A DNA stretch of 64,000 nt from Kingdonia uniflora (GCA_014058105.1 JACGCM010002114.1:2286274-2350273), one strand, 5' to 3'; shown: positions 39,159-51,985, counted from the first letter of the stretch. Made by a program: numbers and translations. The notes: a model not told the origin generated them from the letters alone.

Positions 39159-42100
39159 ATGATGAAGAGGAGAGAGTTGATGGAGAAGAAGAAATCCATC
39201 GATGAGATAATCAAATTAGCAACAATGGAGAAGGATCATCTCGCTTCGTTTCCAGACTTCTCTCACTTCAACTCAAACGGTACTCTCTCTATTTCTATAT
39301 TTGTATCTTCTTCAAGCACATCAGATGCACATCATCTGTTTGATATAATGTGTCACAGTGTTTCTTAGAGAAAGGTTAGCTTGATTATCTCAAGAAAGAG
39401 CTTTAAGTGGGAGTATTGAGCCCCTCTGTATAGAAAGCACACAAAGTGTTTTTTTCTTAAAGTTGTTGTATAATGTTTTTTGGCGCCCTTTGATCAAGTT
39501 GTAATAACAACTCTGGGTTTCAAATGCTGGGGCTAGAAGTTGTGGGAACAGTATAGAATGATGTCTGACACTTGTGAATGTATGAATGTTTCTCGAAAAT
39601 GTGATGATGCTAGTCTGGTTTGTATTCGGTTCCTTGGTGCTTCAATGCAAAATGACGGACTCGAGGGACCCTTGCTAGATCACTCCTTATTTTGGGTTAT
39701 TCACTGAGGGATATATACAAGTTTGAAATTCTATGTGCTCGTATTTAATGTAGTTCGAGAAATTAGGTCAGAACTATTTCTATCAATCAATGATCTAGGA
39801 ATAAACATAAACAATCAATAGTTATGACAAAGAATTAAAAGACAAGCAATTGTTCACCCTGTGGAAACTCCTTACTCAGGAGAAAAACCACAGGTCGTTG
39901 TCGATGAATTCGACAACCAAAAATCCACTAATCAAAAAGAGTTACGATCTGAAATACGCTTACAGACTCGATAACCTCATCTCGTGATTATCTTTCTTAT
40001 GATCCAAGCTTCACGTCCTATCTTCTTCGTTCTCGCAACGATGCTCCTTGATCTCACAACAATGATCACTCTTCTCGAATCACTTTAGAAAAATATGTGG
40101 GAAGTAGAATTTGACTAATTCAACATCAACCTCAAGGTTTTAGGTTTTTGATTGATCTTGATTAGTCTCTCTCTGATAAAGGATATAAAACACTCAAATA
40201 AAAATTGTGAAAAACTTGGTAAGAGGAAAAACAAACCAATGTTTACTTAAATATGAAAACAGTTTTTCCCGAGACTCGTTCGAACGAGACCCAAAGCCGT
40301 TCGAACGAGATACCCAAATAAGCCTACAAAAAGAGGCAGTTTGAAACTCATTTGAAAATATTGTCTTTTCCCAGAGGTCGTTCGAACGACACGAGAAAGC
40401 AAAATAAATTTTAAAACAAGGGCAGTTAAAATGTTTTGGCTTTTCCTTTATTAGAGTTCTACTTACCTTCTCGGTCGTTGGTTGTAGAAGACTTGTCCGG
40501 CGGCCTTACTTCTGTCACCGTATTCGACTGAGATAACTGCGGGACTCCATATACACGAAATGAGACAAACCAAAACTTTTCAAAGTTAATAGAGTGAAGC
40601 AAATGTAGTTAAGACTGGGAAGTTGTGGAGTGCTAAGGGGGTGTTTGTTTTTTAAGTACTGACTGCCGAATTATTTGAAGTGCTGAATGCTGAATGTTTT
40701 GAAGTGCTGAATATTATGATGCTTTATTTTCAAAAAGTGTTGAATGCTAAATGTCTTAAATATCCTTATTATAAAAATAACACAAGTTGCAACATTACAT
40801 TCTAAACGAAATAACTAGATCTACTACTACTATTACCACAACCACCACTTTTACCATCACATATACATATTTCTCAATCCATATAATTTTCACAATAGTT
40901 GAATGTCTGTTTGTTTGCGAGGGAGTTGAGATAGAATGTTTGTGAACTTGCAAATTGGAGAAAATCGTGGGGCATAGGGAGTAAGGAGGGAGTAAGGAGA
41001 GGGAGAGGGAGAGATCGAGATCTTTGTTGAGATTTTTCACCGGTCTTTTGTCAAAGATTTTTATTTCTGTGAGTAATGAGGGGCAATATAGGGAGAAAAA
41101 TAAAAGCGGAGTGCTAAATGGCTAGTAAGCTAGTCAAAACAGCTTACTAGTTAGTAAGCCAAAAAAGAAACACCACTTCAAGTGCTGAATTCCAAGCACT
41201 TCAGTAAGCAATAAGCTAAAAAAGAAGTACCCCCCAAGTATGAGTCAATTCTGTGGCGTTGTACTGTTTTAAGCATTTAGATCATGGAGCAATATTACCT
41301 CGGGCATTAAACTTCAACAGGAAAATGACACTCCACGAAGCTTGAAGTGCATGAGCAATGTTCTCCGTGTTAATGTCTTTGTCGAATTATCCGCAAGACC
41401 CGAACACTGAGATTGTTAAAGATTTAAACCTATAATCTTCATTTGTAGCTCTTGAAAGCTTTCTTACAAAGCGGTGGCGATCTGATTCAGTGTGCATGGG
41501 TCTAGGCAGAAGGCCTTTGTTAAGGGTAACCAACTTCTCGATTGTCCCCGATTGCCAATGAATGCATGAAATCTAGAAAAAGAGATGGAGGATCCTAGGG
41601 ATTTATATAGATCCAATACGTATGAATTAACTAAATCAGGTTAACTTATGTTATAAACTTATGGGTTCACACAACTTAGTGTGGAATGTGCTATTGCTTA
41701 CTGGGCACCTCAACTGCTCGGGCCTCCAATCTAAACATAAAATTTTTGGACTATCGGGTGTAATATTTTATCATCTAAGCAAGGTACTAAACTACTAATC
41801 CGTATTATCCTAGACTTGTACAACTTCCAATAGACCGTGACATATATTGTCTAGGATATGTTCACTCTAAATCTTAAAGAATGGTTAGTTACAAAATATA
41901 CTCCTTTCTATTTTTTTGATTGAGCCCCAATCAAAACCTAATGCGTCATATTTTCACGAGGGATCTATTGCACTCTACCAAAATTCATAAAACCCTATCT
42001 GGATAGTTAGGAAATTACACCTTGAAACAACACAATAATTAGCTAAAACAATTAAGCTTGTGCAGTTGCGTAGCTTTACCCTCAATTTGATATGGATCCC

Positions 42101-45100
42101 ACTGAACCTAAAAATGAAGCGAGCATAGGACGGCACATGCTCTATTGATTGTTAATAAGAGCAAATTTTTATTCCTACACTAATTAGAGGATAATACATA
42201 AATCCTTACATCCTCCTCCCGTAGTTCTTCTAGTGCCCGCCTCATACTCTTAAGTTGTCCACAGTGATTGAGACTCTGGCATTTGATTTATCATAAAAAT
42301 AGGAGCAAGGGCTCCTCATAGTAAGTCTCCTATTGAAGAACTAACTATGAAGAGCCCTTGCCTCTAGTGCTGAGATGAAAGGCAAATGTGAAAACTATAT
42401 CACTTTGGATGATCACAAAAGGCGTGTTGGATGCACTAGAAAATTGTGGGAGGATGAGGTAAGGATTCTTGTAACGTTTTTAATGTTAGTTTAGGAATAA
42501 ATTTGATACAGTAGTGTATTCATCATTGTATGTGTACTTCTTTTTATGTTCGGTGGGATTCATAGCAAACAACAGGGAAAAGTAAGGCAACTGCACAAGG
42601 TTAGCTAGTATAATGAATTACCGTGTTGTTTCGAGGAGTTAGTTCCTTGTCAATCAGATAGATTTTAAACTAGTTTGATTGGGTGCAGTAAATCCCTCAT
42701 GAAACATAATGCAAAGGCATTTGATCGGTGGTCAATAAAAGGACTAAAAGGTGGTCTACTTTGTAGACAAGGAGTATTATAAGCTTTGAAGCGACCCTAC
42801 CTTAGGCGAGATGTGTAGGGATCCAGGAAAAGAAGTTACACAACCCTGTGATTCTGTGGATGGATATCAAGCAACCTTACTTGGTATAATGAAATACCGC
42901 AGAACAGCGTGGTATCTGTAGTTAAAAGACTCAAAACGCTGTTCGAAAGCTCAATTGATTGTGTTTTCCCAATGTTCAGTCTTGGATGGTTGTTTTATAC
43001 TTCATGTTTCGGTTAAGTTGATGAATGATGAGTTCTTTGACTATTTTTTTGGAAGTTATGTAGGCAAATGCTTACATCAACTTGGCATGGACGAGAAAAT
43101 TTGCTAAACTCATTTTTCTTTTGGCAGAGTAAAGCTTAAATTGGTGTTAGGGGTGTATTCTTTAAGAGCCTAAGGATAAAATTGGATGTGATCTTTTTTG
43201 TCCTTGAAGGGTTAGGTTTTGGTACTCGCTTCCATGACCGAGGCATTTAGAAAGGTTTTTTGAGAGTTCGGGAGGAGCTTGAATTAAGGTAGGGCTTGAA
43301 GGAAATAGAGAGGATAGTAGGAGATTTTGGGTGGATGTATGGAACGTCATATATGTTAGTTGGAGGACATCCGTGAGTTATATGTTATCACTGGATGCAA
43401 TTTTGGACCATTTTCCAAGTTCATCATTTGGCATAACAATGCTGATGATTATGGACTATAATCTATTAAGGCATCTCTATGTCAGGATATTAGTTCTATG
43501 GCATTCCTAATCGAGAGGATGGGGCTAATCAGGCCTAGTCTTGATATGGAAAAGGTAGGTTTTGAATTCATAGTGGAAAGTACATTTTGACACTGAGAGT
43601 TTTCTACCTTGTTCTTTCAAATATTGAGCCCTCTTCTGAGCCAGCATACTGTATTTGGTTCCCAGGAGTTCCTTTAACAATCATTTTCATCATATAGAAG
43701 GTTCTATTTGGCAAAATATTAACCGAAGATGATCGTAGAAGCCTAACTCGGGGCAAGGTTATCCCTATTCATTTAATGGGTTTGTATCTTGAATGCTGAG
43801 GGGGTTGCGGTCAAGCAATTAGGTTTTTTTGGGTTACAATATTGATCACTGTATGTACTGATCGCTTTGTATTTCTCTTGTTCTCATACATGGTACCTTC
43901 TCAGAAAATTGTATAGTTTAGAATACAATATATGTTTTTAACGAAATCACCATACATGATTAAGTGGGCTGACACTCCTAAAAATTTAGGCATGTCTGTT
44001 TACTTGGAGTCGGGATCTGGCGGACAGTTATCCTCTCATATGAAGCGATATATTCAAAACCTTCTCAAAGTAAGTGAAGTTAGATACCAAATATTTGTAC
44101 TTCTATTTTGGACCAGAAAGATAGAAGCACTGGTTTATCAATAAAATGGGTTTATTAGCTAACTTTAAGAAGTTGATTGCAAACTTCTAGGTCAATATGG
44201 AGGGGCCTTATGGACTGGAATGGCCGACTGAAGAGAAGGTCAAACGCAAGGAAATGGTTGCTCCAGAAGCACGATATATATTTGTACGAGAAGCTCTTAA
44301 TACAAGTGTTAATGAGTGTACTAACTGGATTGGGGACGGGGACCCTGTTATCGGTTTTGTACATTACCGCTTTATTGTAGAGGAAGAAGTACCCGTTGCT
44401 TATATATATGAATTGCAGTTAGAACCTCACGTCCAACAGAAGGGTCTGGGGAGAGTCTTAATGCAATTAGTTGAGCTTATTGCTTGCAAGGTATGAATTC
44501 AATAATTGTTGTTTCCTCTATAACTAATGGAGATGACAGAAAAGTTATAGATGCTAGGTGATCCACATATAGTTCATACTAGTTGACATTTATCAAATAA
44601 GATTTCTTGTAAACTTCAGAATTAAAACAGTAGAAGACCAACAGTAGAGTACTGTTGTAGATGTGGTATACTAGTGGTGTGTGGTGACCAGAAGATCTTT
44701 AACGGCATAATGGTTAGTAGTATGTACCTTAGCTTAAAGAAGAAACTGTGGGACTTTACAAAACAGCAAAGACCATCAAATTCTTGAGAAGAAAACCATG
44801 GTGTAGTAAAGAAGTCAAAGTTTAAGTTGGTGTAACTCCATAATGTGGTTTTATGATTAATAAAATTTGGAACTTTTGGAACAAAATATTGGCATATAAT
44901 CTTAATGTATTATTATTTATATAAATAAAAAGTAATAGAGTTTACTACTGACTGCTGTGCAAACGTTTGAGAGAGCCCTCAGGTTCAAACCAATGGTTCA
45001 ACTATAGCCTTATTTTCTCAAGATTATCGAAAACCCATATGGGAGCTATTATAGGTTCATATAAGCCTGTGTGAGTGACTGTTCTCCATTATTGGAATCT

Positions 45101-45878
45101 TACTGTAGGACATATCTGCCGCTTACCTTCTCTTTGTGTAATTTATTTTACCATTAATATAATGCTCATTTTTAGCCAAACAAAAAAAAAGTACTACCCA
45201 ATTGTCTTTTGGGAAAATGTTGGAATCGAAAACTTCTAGAGAGGTTACTAACTGAGATGGACTTTAAAGTATATTTATCAGAAAGTAATTTCATGTTGAA
45301 TTTTCTATCATCCCTGCAGCTTAATTCCTTTTCTGTTTTGCTTAATCTACTGTGCTATTGGAACTATAAACACATTGGGCTTACGACATTTGTGGCATTT
45401 TCTGTATATCAAACTTTATAGGGAGCATTACCTATCTTAGAAGTTAAGATATTACGAGGCATAGTATTCAGAGATCTGTTTGTAATATCTTGGCTTTCAT
45501 GCAGAACCATTTGAGCGCAGTGATGCTAACTGTTCAAAAAGAAAATCGCTTAGCTATGAATTTCTATACAAGTAAGCTGAGGTAAAATTTTGACATGGTT
45601 TTAGCACTATCTTTTTTTTCTGATGATTATAAAGATATCTTGAGTGATACTAAATGTCATGTTGGTGCAGATACATGATCTCAGCCATTTCACCATCGAA
45701 GGTGGGTCCCTTTGTAAGACAGTTTTTTTTTTTATATCTTAATGGAGGTTCTTCATATTTATACTTTTATATGCAGTTTTAGTGTATAATGTTTTGTTTG
45801 CAGATTGGAGCTGAAAGGAGTTATGAGATTCTTTGTAAAGTATTTAACGAAGAAGCAAAAGCAAAATTGGAGGTATAA
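39159..45878 (+). CDS. NAA40: NAA40/NatD: N-alpha-acetyltransferase for histones H4 and H2A
   Basis: Exons 39159-39279, 43990-44069, 44191-44490, 45505-45581, 45671-45701 and 45804-45878 join in frame with GT..AG introns, giving 227 residues. The enzyme moves acetyl from acetyl-CoA to the N-terminal Ser of H4 and H2A. The N-terminus is a basic helix (MMKRRELMEKKKSIDEIIK). The GNAT fold shows GFVHYRFIVEEE, YIYELQLEPH and the acetyl-CoA loop Q149-QK-G152-L-G154, then SAVMLTVQKENRLAMNFY and ERSYEILCKVF. MEGPYG near residue 70 is a family hallmark. I chose the ATG at 39159 because upstream in-frame codons are not ATG. Intron 1 is 4.7 kb and packed with repeats. The end is slightly uncertain: the last exon reads into GTA TAA at the splice-like GAG|GTATAA, and an alternative short exon at 45927-45962 would need a 54-bp intron. 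Confidence 0.9.
39760..40560. repeat. LTR-like sequence in NAA40 intron 1
   Basis: A stretch of LTR character without coding sequence. It includes GTTCACCCTGTGGAAACTCC, GATATAAAACACTC as a possible TATA region, and three TCGTTCGAACGA palindromes (about 40277, 40298, 40379), as in the copia LTR at 17601-18393. It may be a solo LTR; the exact ends are not clear. Confidence 0.45.
40634..41245. mobile_element. hAT-like MITE in NAA40 intron 1
   Basis: The left end AAGGGGGTGTTTGTTTTTTA and the right end (complement) TTGGGGGGTACTTCTTTTTTAG form imperfect inverted ends. Both sides carry subterminal AAGTGCTGAAT units. I could not confirm an 8-bp target duplication, so the class is tentative. Confidence 0.5.
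41246..41892. other. NAA40 intron 1, no feature recognised
   Basis: Noncoding intron DNA between the hAT-like MITE and the large foldback. I see nothing specific. Confidence 0.4.
41893..42782. repeat. Long inverted repeat (foldback), arms of about 430 bp, in NAA40 intron 1
   Basis: The left arm (about 41893-42325) pairs along its whole length with the right arm (about 42341-42782), with scattered differences. Examples are ACGAGGGAT/ATGAGGGAT, GAAACAACAC, TTGTGCAGTTGC, ATCCCACTGAAC/ATCCCACCGAAC, ATCCTTAC and GCAAGGGCTC. The loop is only about 15 bp. It has no coding capacity. In the NAA40 pre-mRNA it would fold into a long hairpin. Confidence 0.75.
42783..43989. other. NAA40 intron 1, right part
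   Basis: No gene. Near 42840-42910 a stretch with ACTTGGTATAATGAAATACCG resembles part of the foldback arm, suggesting an older partial copy. Confidence 0.4.
45110..45192 (+). repeat. Possible LINE 3' end in NAA40 intron 3
   Basis: CTTCTCTTTGTGTAATTTAT, then ATTAATATAATGC, then GCCAAACAAAAAAAAA resembles the 3' tail of plant L1-type elements ending in poly(A). No reverse transcriptase is visible beside it. Confidence 0.4.
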
Positions 45879-47570
45879 TGTTTTCGGATATAATATTGCA
45901 GATATATATATTACATATCTTCCCAGGCAAGTACTAATAAGGCTGTCAATAGATTGGATTGAACCTGAATCTAAGTTCCTTCAGGTTGTTTACTATTCAA
46001 CGCGAAAAGTTTATTTTGGTTGAGTAATAAATGCTTTTATCTTCTCACGAAAAACAATGTTTGGATTGTGCAAGAATAGAAGCAATGCTTGTTTAGAACT
46101 GTAATCCAGGGCAATATTGGACCAAAGCTAGCAACTCAAGTGATGGATTTTATTTTTTTATGTTTACGTAATCAATCATAATACCTAAAATAAAGCTAAA
46201 ACTTTAAAATGCGCGTTTATGTTATAGATAACTTGTTATCTACTGGATTTGCTCTCTTCCAGACATGTTCTGTTTTTTCTTACCGTTTTCATACTAGAAT
46301 ACGTTTTTGACAACTCATTGAGTTGTTGAAATACAAAACATTGACGATGATTTATACTTGTACATGAATTTTACGACGTTTAACTCGGAAGAGATAAAAT
46401 CCCTTATCACGGGTTCCATCTATCTTGGGAGTCAGATAAAATGCCCAACAGGAGATGTCTAGAAAACAAATCAAAATCAAGAAAGTTGGTCAGGCCGACT
46501 CACACTCTCGACGTATGGATAACAGCAGAACCTGTCGCATTGTGCGGGACAATTTATACCTGCATTATTTTGAGATATTGTAGTTTCCACAGTCAAAATC
46601 TAAAACAAGGACACTAGACCACTAGATCTTCAAGAAAACTTTTGTAGAGTAAGAGTGATCAGCAGAGTTGATCCAATTGATTTTGTCAGTGCAGTCTGGA
46701 TCTCACCCTGGAGTTTATGCAAATATGAAACCTACTAGGTTGGGAGTGATCCTATGAGGTGTTTCAAATAATAGAAGAATTGTTGGAGTCCATGCAGGCA
46801 ATTTTGAAGAGAAAGTTAAATAAGAAACCAACTTTTGAAGTAAGATATGGTCATGAAGCCAAGAGTCGGATGAGAAAGACTAATTTTACAATCGCCTATT
46901 ATCCTCTGATATAAGAAAGGGTGTCATTTCCTCTTTCCTAAATTGATGTCCATCCCCATGAACGATCTAGATGAACTGTCTCAATCGAAAGAGAGCTTTA
47001 AATACTTCTGTTTGATACATGTAGTTCATAATTTAGATGATCCAGCTATTAGATTCCTAAAAGATCTGAAAATAACAGCATATTTACTAAGTTCATTTTC
47101 CAATTTTTGGAGATACTCAATATCCCATTTTACTTTAGAGTAAGGACTTTTTCAGTTCAGTGACGAATCACATGATTTGCTCAATATATACATGTGAGTA
47201 ATTGTGGAACCTGTACACCCTTTGTTGTCAAGAGATTATTCTTCCAAAACGCCACAATGAAAAGCAAAAGACCTCCTATTCCACCTTAGTCGATAAAAAG
47301 AATATCTTAGAATGCTTAGGAACATACAGTTTAATAAGTTAAAAGATCATCCATTAAGTTATTATATACCAATCCCAAGGCATATCTAGGTTCTTACTAA
47401 ATAACTAAACAATGTACTAAAAAAAGTGATATCGGTGGCAAGGAAAAAAGAGAGTTTTTGGCAATGGTGATGGGGAAGAAGTATTAGCATAAGGCTTGGG
47501 ATATGAGAACATCATTACTATGCTTACCTTTGCAGGGTGGGTAAAGGAATTAGAGGAAGGTAACAAGTAT
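45879..47570. other. 3' flank of NAA40
   Basis: The first 150-250 bp are probably NAA40 3' UTR (AATAAATGC near 46025). The rest has no gene I recognise. Confidence 0.4.
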
Positions 47571-47574
47571 GCAG

Positions 47575-48385
47575 CAAGTGTGCTGTTAGGTTGGAGTTTG
47601 GGAGAGGGGTGTATGTGAAATCTTCAAAGAATGTGTGATATGCCGTGTAGCCCTTTGGTTGAATATCCTGTGCTTTATCGTAGTTACTGAGAAAAAAGAT
47701 TTTGATTGAGGGTTTTGAAAAGTGCGGTTCAGGAGAAATCTGGATAATTATGAGAGTGGTGTTAAATCCCGACTTTCCATTGCCAGATAGGGTGATGCTC
47801 CGAGTACATCTAGAGAGGATAGGTTGCCAAAGTGTGCAGCAACTGCACTTTTAGGTTGAAGTGAGGGGGAGGGTCGGTGTATAATCTTGAATTGAAGGGG
47901 GAGGGTTTTGAAAAGTGTGGTTCAGCAACTGCCTTATGGAGGAATGCTTTATCATTGTCATCTAGGAAAATTGTTTTGAAGAATGACTTTGTAAAGGGAG
48001 AGGAGGTGATAGTTCAGGACAAATCTGGATGATTATGAGAGTGGTCTTAATTCCGACTTTCTACATTTAAAATAAATAAATAAATAAAATCGACTTTCTG
48101 TTGCCAGATAAGTGATGGTATGTATAGATCTAGAGAGGTTATGGGAACAAAGTGTGCTGTTAGGTTTTTTTTTTTCCAAATAAATGTGCTGTGAGGCTGG
48201 AGTGAGGGTGAGGGTCTGTGAATTCTGAAATGATGTTTGATATGGTGCGTATCCTTATGGAGGATTTCCTCATGCTTTTTTACTGTCACTGAGGAAAAGT
48301 ATATTAAAGGAGGGCTTTATTATCAGAGACGAGGTGGCGGTTCTGGAGAAATCTGGATGATTTTGAGGGTGAATCCTTGCAAATT
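47575..48385. repeat. Three diverged copies of a noncoding repeat of about 260 bp
   Basis: Copies at about 47575-47800, 47835-48070 and 48150-48385 share the order GTGCTGTTAGGTTGGAGT, a G-rich GGGAGGGT piece, a ..TTGTCAC/CTGAGGAAAA.. piece, then GGAGAAATCTGGATGATT and GAGAGTGGT. No reading frame is conserved between copies. Confidence 0.6.
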
Positions 48386-50086
48386 TTCTGTGGCATAGTT
48401 CATGAAAATCAAATTGTTTGCTAAAAAATACTTTATCTACTGGCTAACTTGCATTTTAATTAATTTACGTCGATATTAATGCTCTTATACTGAGATATTT
48501 CATTTTCAAATTGTCTTTGGTTTGATTGGGTTACCCCAATCTCTAAGAGGCCCCCCGAAATATATAGTCCAAAGTTCAAACCAAACCCAGTATCAGGTTG
48601 AGCCCACCGGCCTTCGATTTACCTATTCGAGCTTCACCCTTATATCAAATTTAAAGTGCAAGTGGTTAATTATATCTGTGTATACTGAAAACATTATTGG
48701 CCACTCAATTGAGGGAAATTAAGTGTCAGAACCTCTTCACTTGTTTAATTTTGCCGTCCCTATAAACTATATACATATCTTCTGGAGTTCTATTAAGTGT
48801 AGAAAACTTAAGTTGATGAGTGTTTCGGTTTTATTTATTTGGTACCTTAGCTAACATGCTGCTTTTGATCTGTCCAGGAAAGCTAACTGGAGATACTGCC
48901 CTCAATCTGCTAATTTAATGAAGGTCCATTCTGTACTTGCCATCTTTGATAGCCGAGGATTACCTTAGATGAAATTAAAGTTGGGAGTTCTTACAAATTG
49001 TGTTATGTCATTCTGTATTTTTTGTTTGTGATTATTTATACTCGTTGATTACTGTGTCTGAGGGTGGTAGCCATTACCTGATTAGTTTATTTTTTGATTA
49101 TTGTGACCGTTATGTATATGAGATTTCCCCCCATATGGTTGTTAAAGAGGTTGCGAACTTTGTCAAACATTATCTTAATTATGTTTGTAGATTCATGAAA
49201 AACACAAACCTTTTACATTGCCCTTGCCTATTGTCCTTACTATATACATTACATGTGTTTGCTTTGTATATCACACTGACACTTCTGTTGCGCTTCTCTG
49301 ATAGATGGTTCAATATGTACTGTAGTAGAAGTGTGTACTAATTTATGGAATTTGTAGTAAACACTGGTCTGGACAGAACCATAGAAGGTGCAGAGATATT
49401 TCAAGGTACACTCATGTGAGAATATACTCCACTCATGGTTCTCCTCCGAAATTGCATGACTTTTTAGCATAAGTGAGTAGTAAGAAATTGTCATTTTTGT
49501 AATCCTAGCCTGTTTTTGTGTGTGTAACATACACTATTTTATCAGAGAACCTTTTTCCTTTTGCCCTTTATAGAATAGTCTTCAGAGAAAAAGATAAAGC
49601 TTTTTTTTAATGTGGTAGACTTGACTCTGGAGTCTGGACTTGTTCCTCAAGCAAGTCACTGCTTCTTCTCTAATATATACAGCTTCACTCTCTGCATAAT
49701 AGAACCCTCTTCTTCAATGTTTTCTTCTAGTCCAATTTTCGAGTGTTTTTTGGAATTTTTTCTCAGTTTTTGTTCGTCTTCTCGATACAAACTCGATGTA
49801 GGATCCAGTGGTGAAGATGAAAGATGTTTTGCAGCCGCAGCGAAAGGCATAGCAGCTGCTCAAAAGTATTTTCAACAAGTCCAGTGTATTCGGACTGCTT
49901 GATAGTTTTGGTTTAGATCCAAATCATTCGGCTACTTTTGTTTAGCGGGACAAATCTGAAACTTTGGCAACGATTATATATATTTATTTTCTTTGTTGCT
50001 AAGCATTTTGGTACTGTATGTATGCACCGTTTTATTGGTAACGAGGCCGATTTATGAATATGGGTGGACAATAATTTTATCTTGAT
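48386..50086. other. Intergenic with possible ankyrin-gene 5' debris
   Basis: No intact gene. Near 49840-49900 the frame AAAKGIAAAQKYFQQVQC recurs in altered form at 50383-50420 and 52995-53030, so fragments of one gene are scattered here. The 48386-49600 part shows nothing I can name. Confidence 0.45.
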
Positions 50087-50323
50087 TTGTTTTCACTTGC
50101 AAACGTACGTACTATCTTCATTTCTATGGCACCTATGATGATAGTCTTTAGTGCGACGCTATCAATTGTCCTTAGTGAGAAAATAACGTGGATTGTCACT
50201 CTATTATCATGTGTCCCGGTGACACTATTTGTATTACTCCAATTTCCCCTACTCGTTGAAGTCGTCATTTCTACTTATGGCACCAACATATTCCGCAGGG
50301 AAAATGAGGATGTGATTTTTTAG
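50087..50323 (+). pseudogene. PGG-domain fragment of an ankyrin-repeat membrane protein (ACD6/ITN1-like)
   Basis: The translated piece has two hydrophobic segments, IFISMAPMMIVFSATLSIVL and ITWIVTLLSCVPVTLFVLL, followed by QFPLLVEVVISTYGTNIF and a stop at 50321-50323. This is the C-terminal half of the PGG domain that anchors plant ankyrin-repeat proteins of the ACD6/ITN1 type in membranes. Those proteins work in defence and stress signalling. No ankyrin repeats precede it within reach, so this is an orphaned gene end. Separate ankyrin debris lies 2.2 kb downstream. Confidence 0.78.
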
Positions 50324-51628
50324 CTTTGTATGTAAAATGCAGTCAGGCATCCCGTGATGACCAGAAGTGTCTTACCGAGGAAGCAATAGCTGCTGCCAGA
50401 AATAATTTTAGCAAGTTCAGTGTATCCACATCGCCTGAAACATTTCTTTTAATAGTGGTGGTATTATTGGTGCTGGTAGCGCTCTTCAGGTAGCGTTATT
50501 ACAGTAGTGGGTAATGTATGCGTTGCAGTGTTTCGTACAAAAGAGAAGGTATTTTCCTTGGGGAAATGAGATGAATAACAGTAGTTAATCAAAATATTTG
50601 AGTTCTTTTGTATTGAATAAATTGCGTCCTGTGTTGATTATAATACTGAGATTCCTGTGGAGCACCCTGTGTTGACGACGAAGACGTTTCCAGACGCCAT
50701 CCTGTTGGTTCTTGGAGGAACATATATTCATCTATGTACAGGTGGATGCTCATGAGGACTTGTTGAGCTCGGGGTTTCTTCTTGCGTCGGTTGCAACCAC
50801 AAATATCAGGAGGTTTTGGAGAATTTAAACTGTAAGAGAAGTATATATAATTTACAAATGTAAGAGATAAATACTTGAATAGAGATAAACAGGAAAAATA
50901 AAGGTTATAATGTTTATCAACTTGGATGTAGAAGCGGCCAACCTGTACTAGAGCCTAGGGCACAGTAGATGCCATATGCGCCACAGAACTTTAAGTGCTT
51001 TCAAGCTTTCCTTAATCTTCTTTGTAGCCCATCCTTTTGTAGTAATCTTCTTTTTATAGTGCTGATCCAAAATAATTCAGATGTGTTGTTATTATATTAT
51101 ATTATATACTGAAGGGTTTTGTAAGCCACAATATAGTGTCCAATCAGTAACAATGTTGATAACTTAAAATTGGGCATCATAAACAGCTACAAGCATTAAC
51201 AAGAGAGTGAAGAAAGAAAATGACTTACGTTTGAGTAAATGAAATGCTGTGGGACGGTGTAGATGCAAGCTCTACGAAACTCCACAAGAAGAACATCCAT
51301 TGCGCCACAGGGAACTAATAAACAAATAACTATCAGAAAGAATGAAGTAATCCTTATCAACACACATATTCATACATATACACGCGTGCACACACAAATT
51401 ATATGTGAATTGGAAGCGGGGTTCAAGAAAGAACATCAACATTTACACTACCTTTAGGGAGAATAAGTTGAGAAATAATTTTTTGTTAGAATTTCTTTAC
51501 TACTATAAAAGACTAGCTGGATTTTTATAGAATGAACACAAATATGTTGGTATAACACAAACAGACGATCTTAGCGAACTATGTTTGTGGACATGGTATA
51601 CCTCCTTGCTGATTATCCTAACAAATAT
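50324..51628. other. Intergenic between ankyrin-gene fragments
   Basis: No gene. An ATTATATTATATTATATACT microsatellite lies near 51090. Confidence 0.4.
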
Positions 51629-51985
51629 TGTCACGGCTCAGCCCATCTCTGCCTCTACAGTGCCAGCGGAATAAGGGACCGTGCGGCGTACACGCACGCG
51701 TGGACGGCCTGTACCAGTTATCTTCACTAGCGCGGCGGCGCCAGTGGAATCGAACCACGGATGCTAGAGTGACATCCGGATAATCCTGGATACTCGTGAA
51801 GGGTCATCGAATATGTATTCGGAATATGCAACAACGCTGGAAGTTCCCTCAATAATCCTTACAGCGTAATCTCTCGTGACGCGCACGAGGTATGGAAATC
51901 ACACCTGTCCTGTAGCGGATCAGGGTAGCTCAATATGCCGGGTTCCAGATATGGGACTTATATATGAAGGGGCGACAATCTCCTA
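51629..51985. repeat. Truncated, diverged LTR related to the LARD-like element
   Basis: It aligns from its first bases with the plus-strand start of the 11388 LTR. Shared blocks include GGGACCGTGCGGCGTACACG, GATGCTAGAG.GACATCCGGA, TCATCGAATATGTATTCGG and CACCTGTCCTGTAGCGGATC. It stops about 355 bp in, after GGGGCGACAA. Many differences show it is much older than the pair at 11388-15927. Confidence 0.85.

Noticed and set aside
42301..42365. Stand-alone miRNA-like hairpin
   Set aside because: The short stem is only the tip of the much larger foldback, so it is reported there and not as a separate RNA gene.
48880..48940. Exon-like segment (KANWRYCPQSANLMK) between AG and GT, considered as the last NAA40 exon
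   Set aside because: The phase does not fit the preceding NAA40 exon, and the existing stop is a simpler end.
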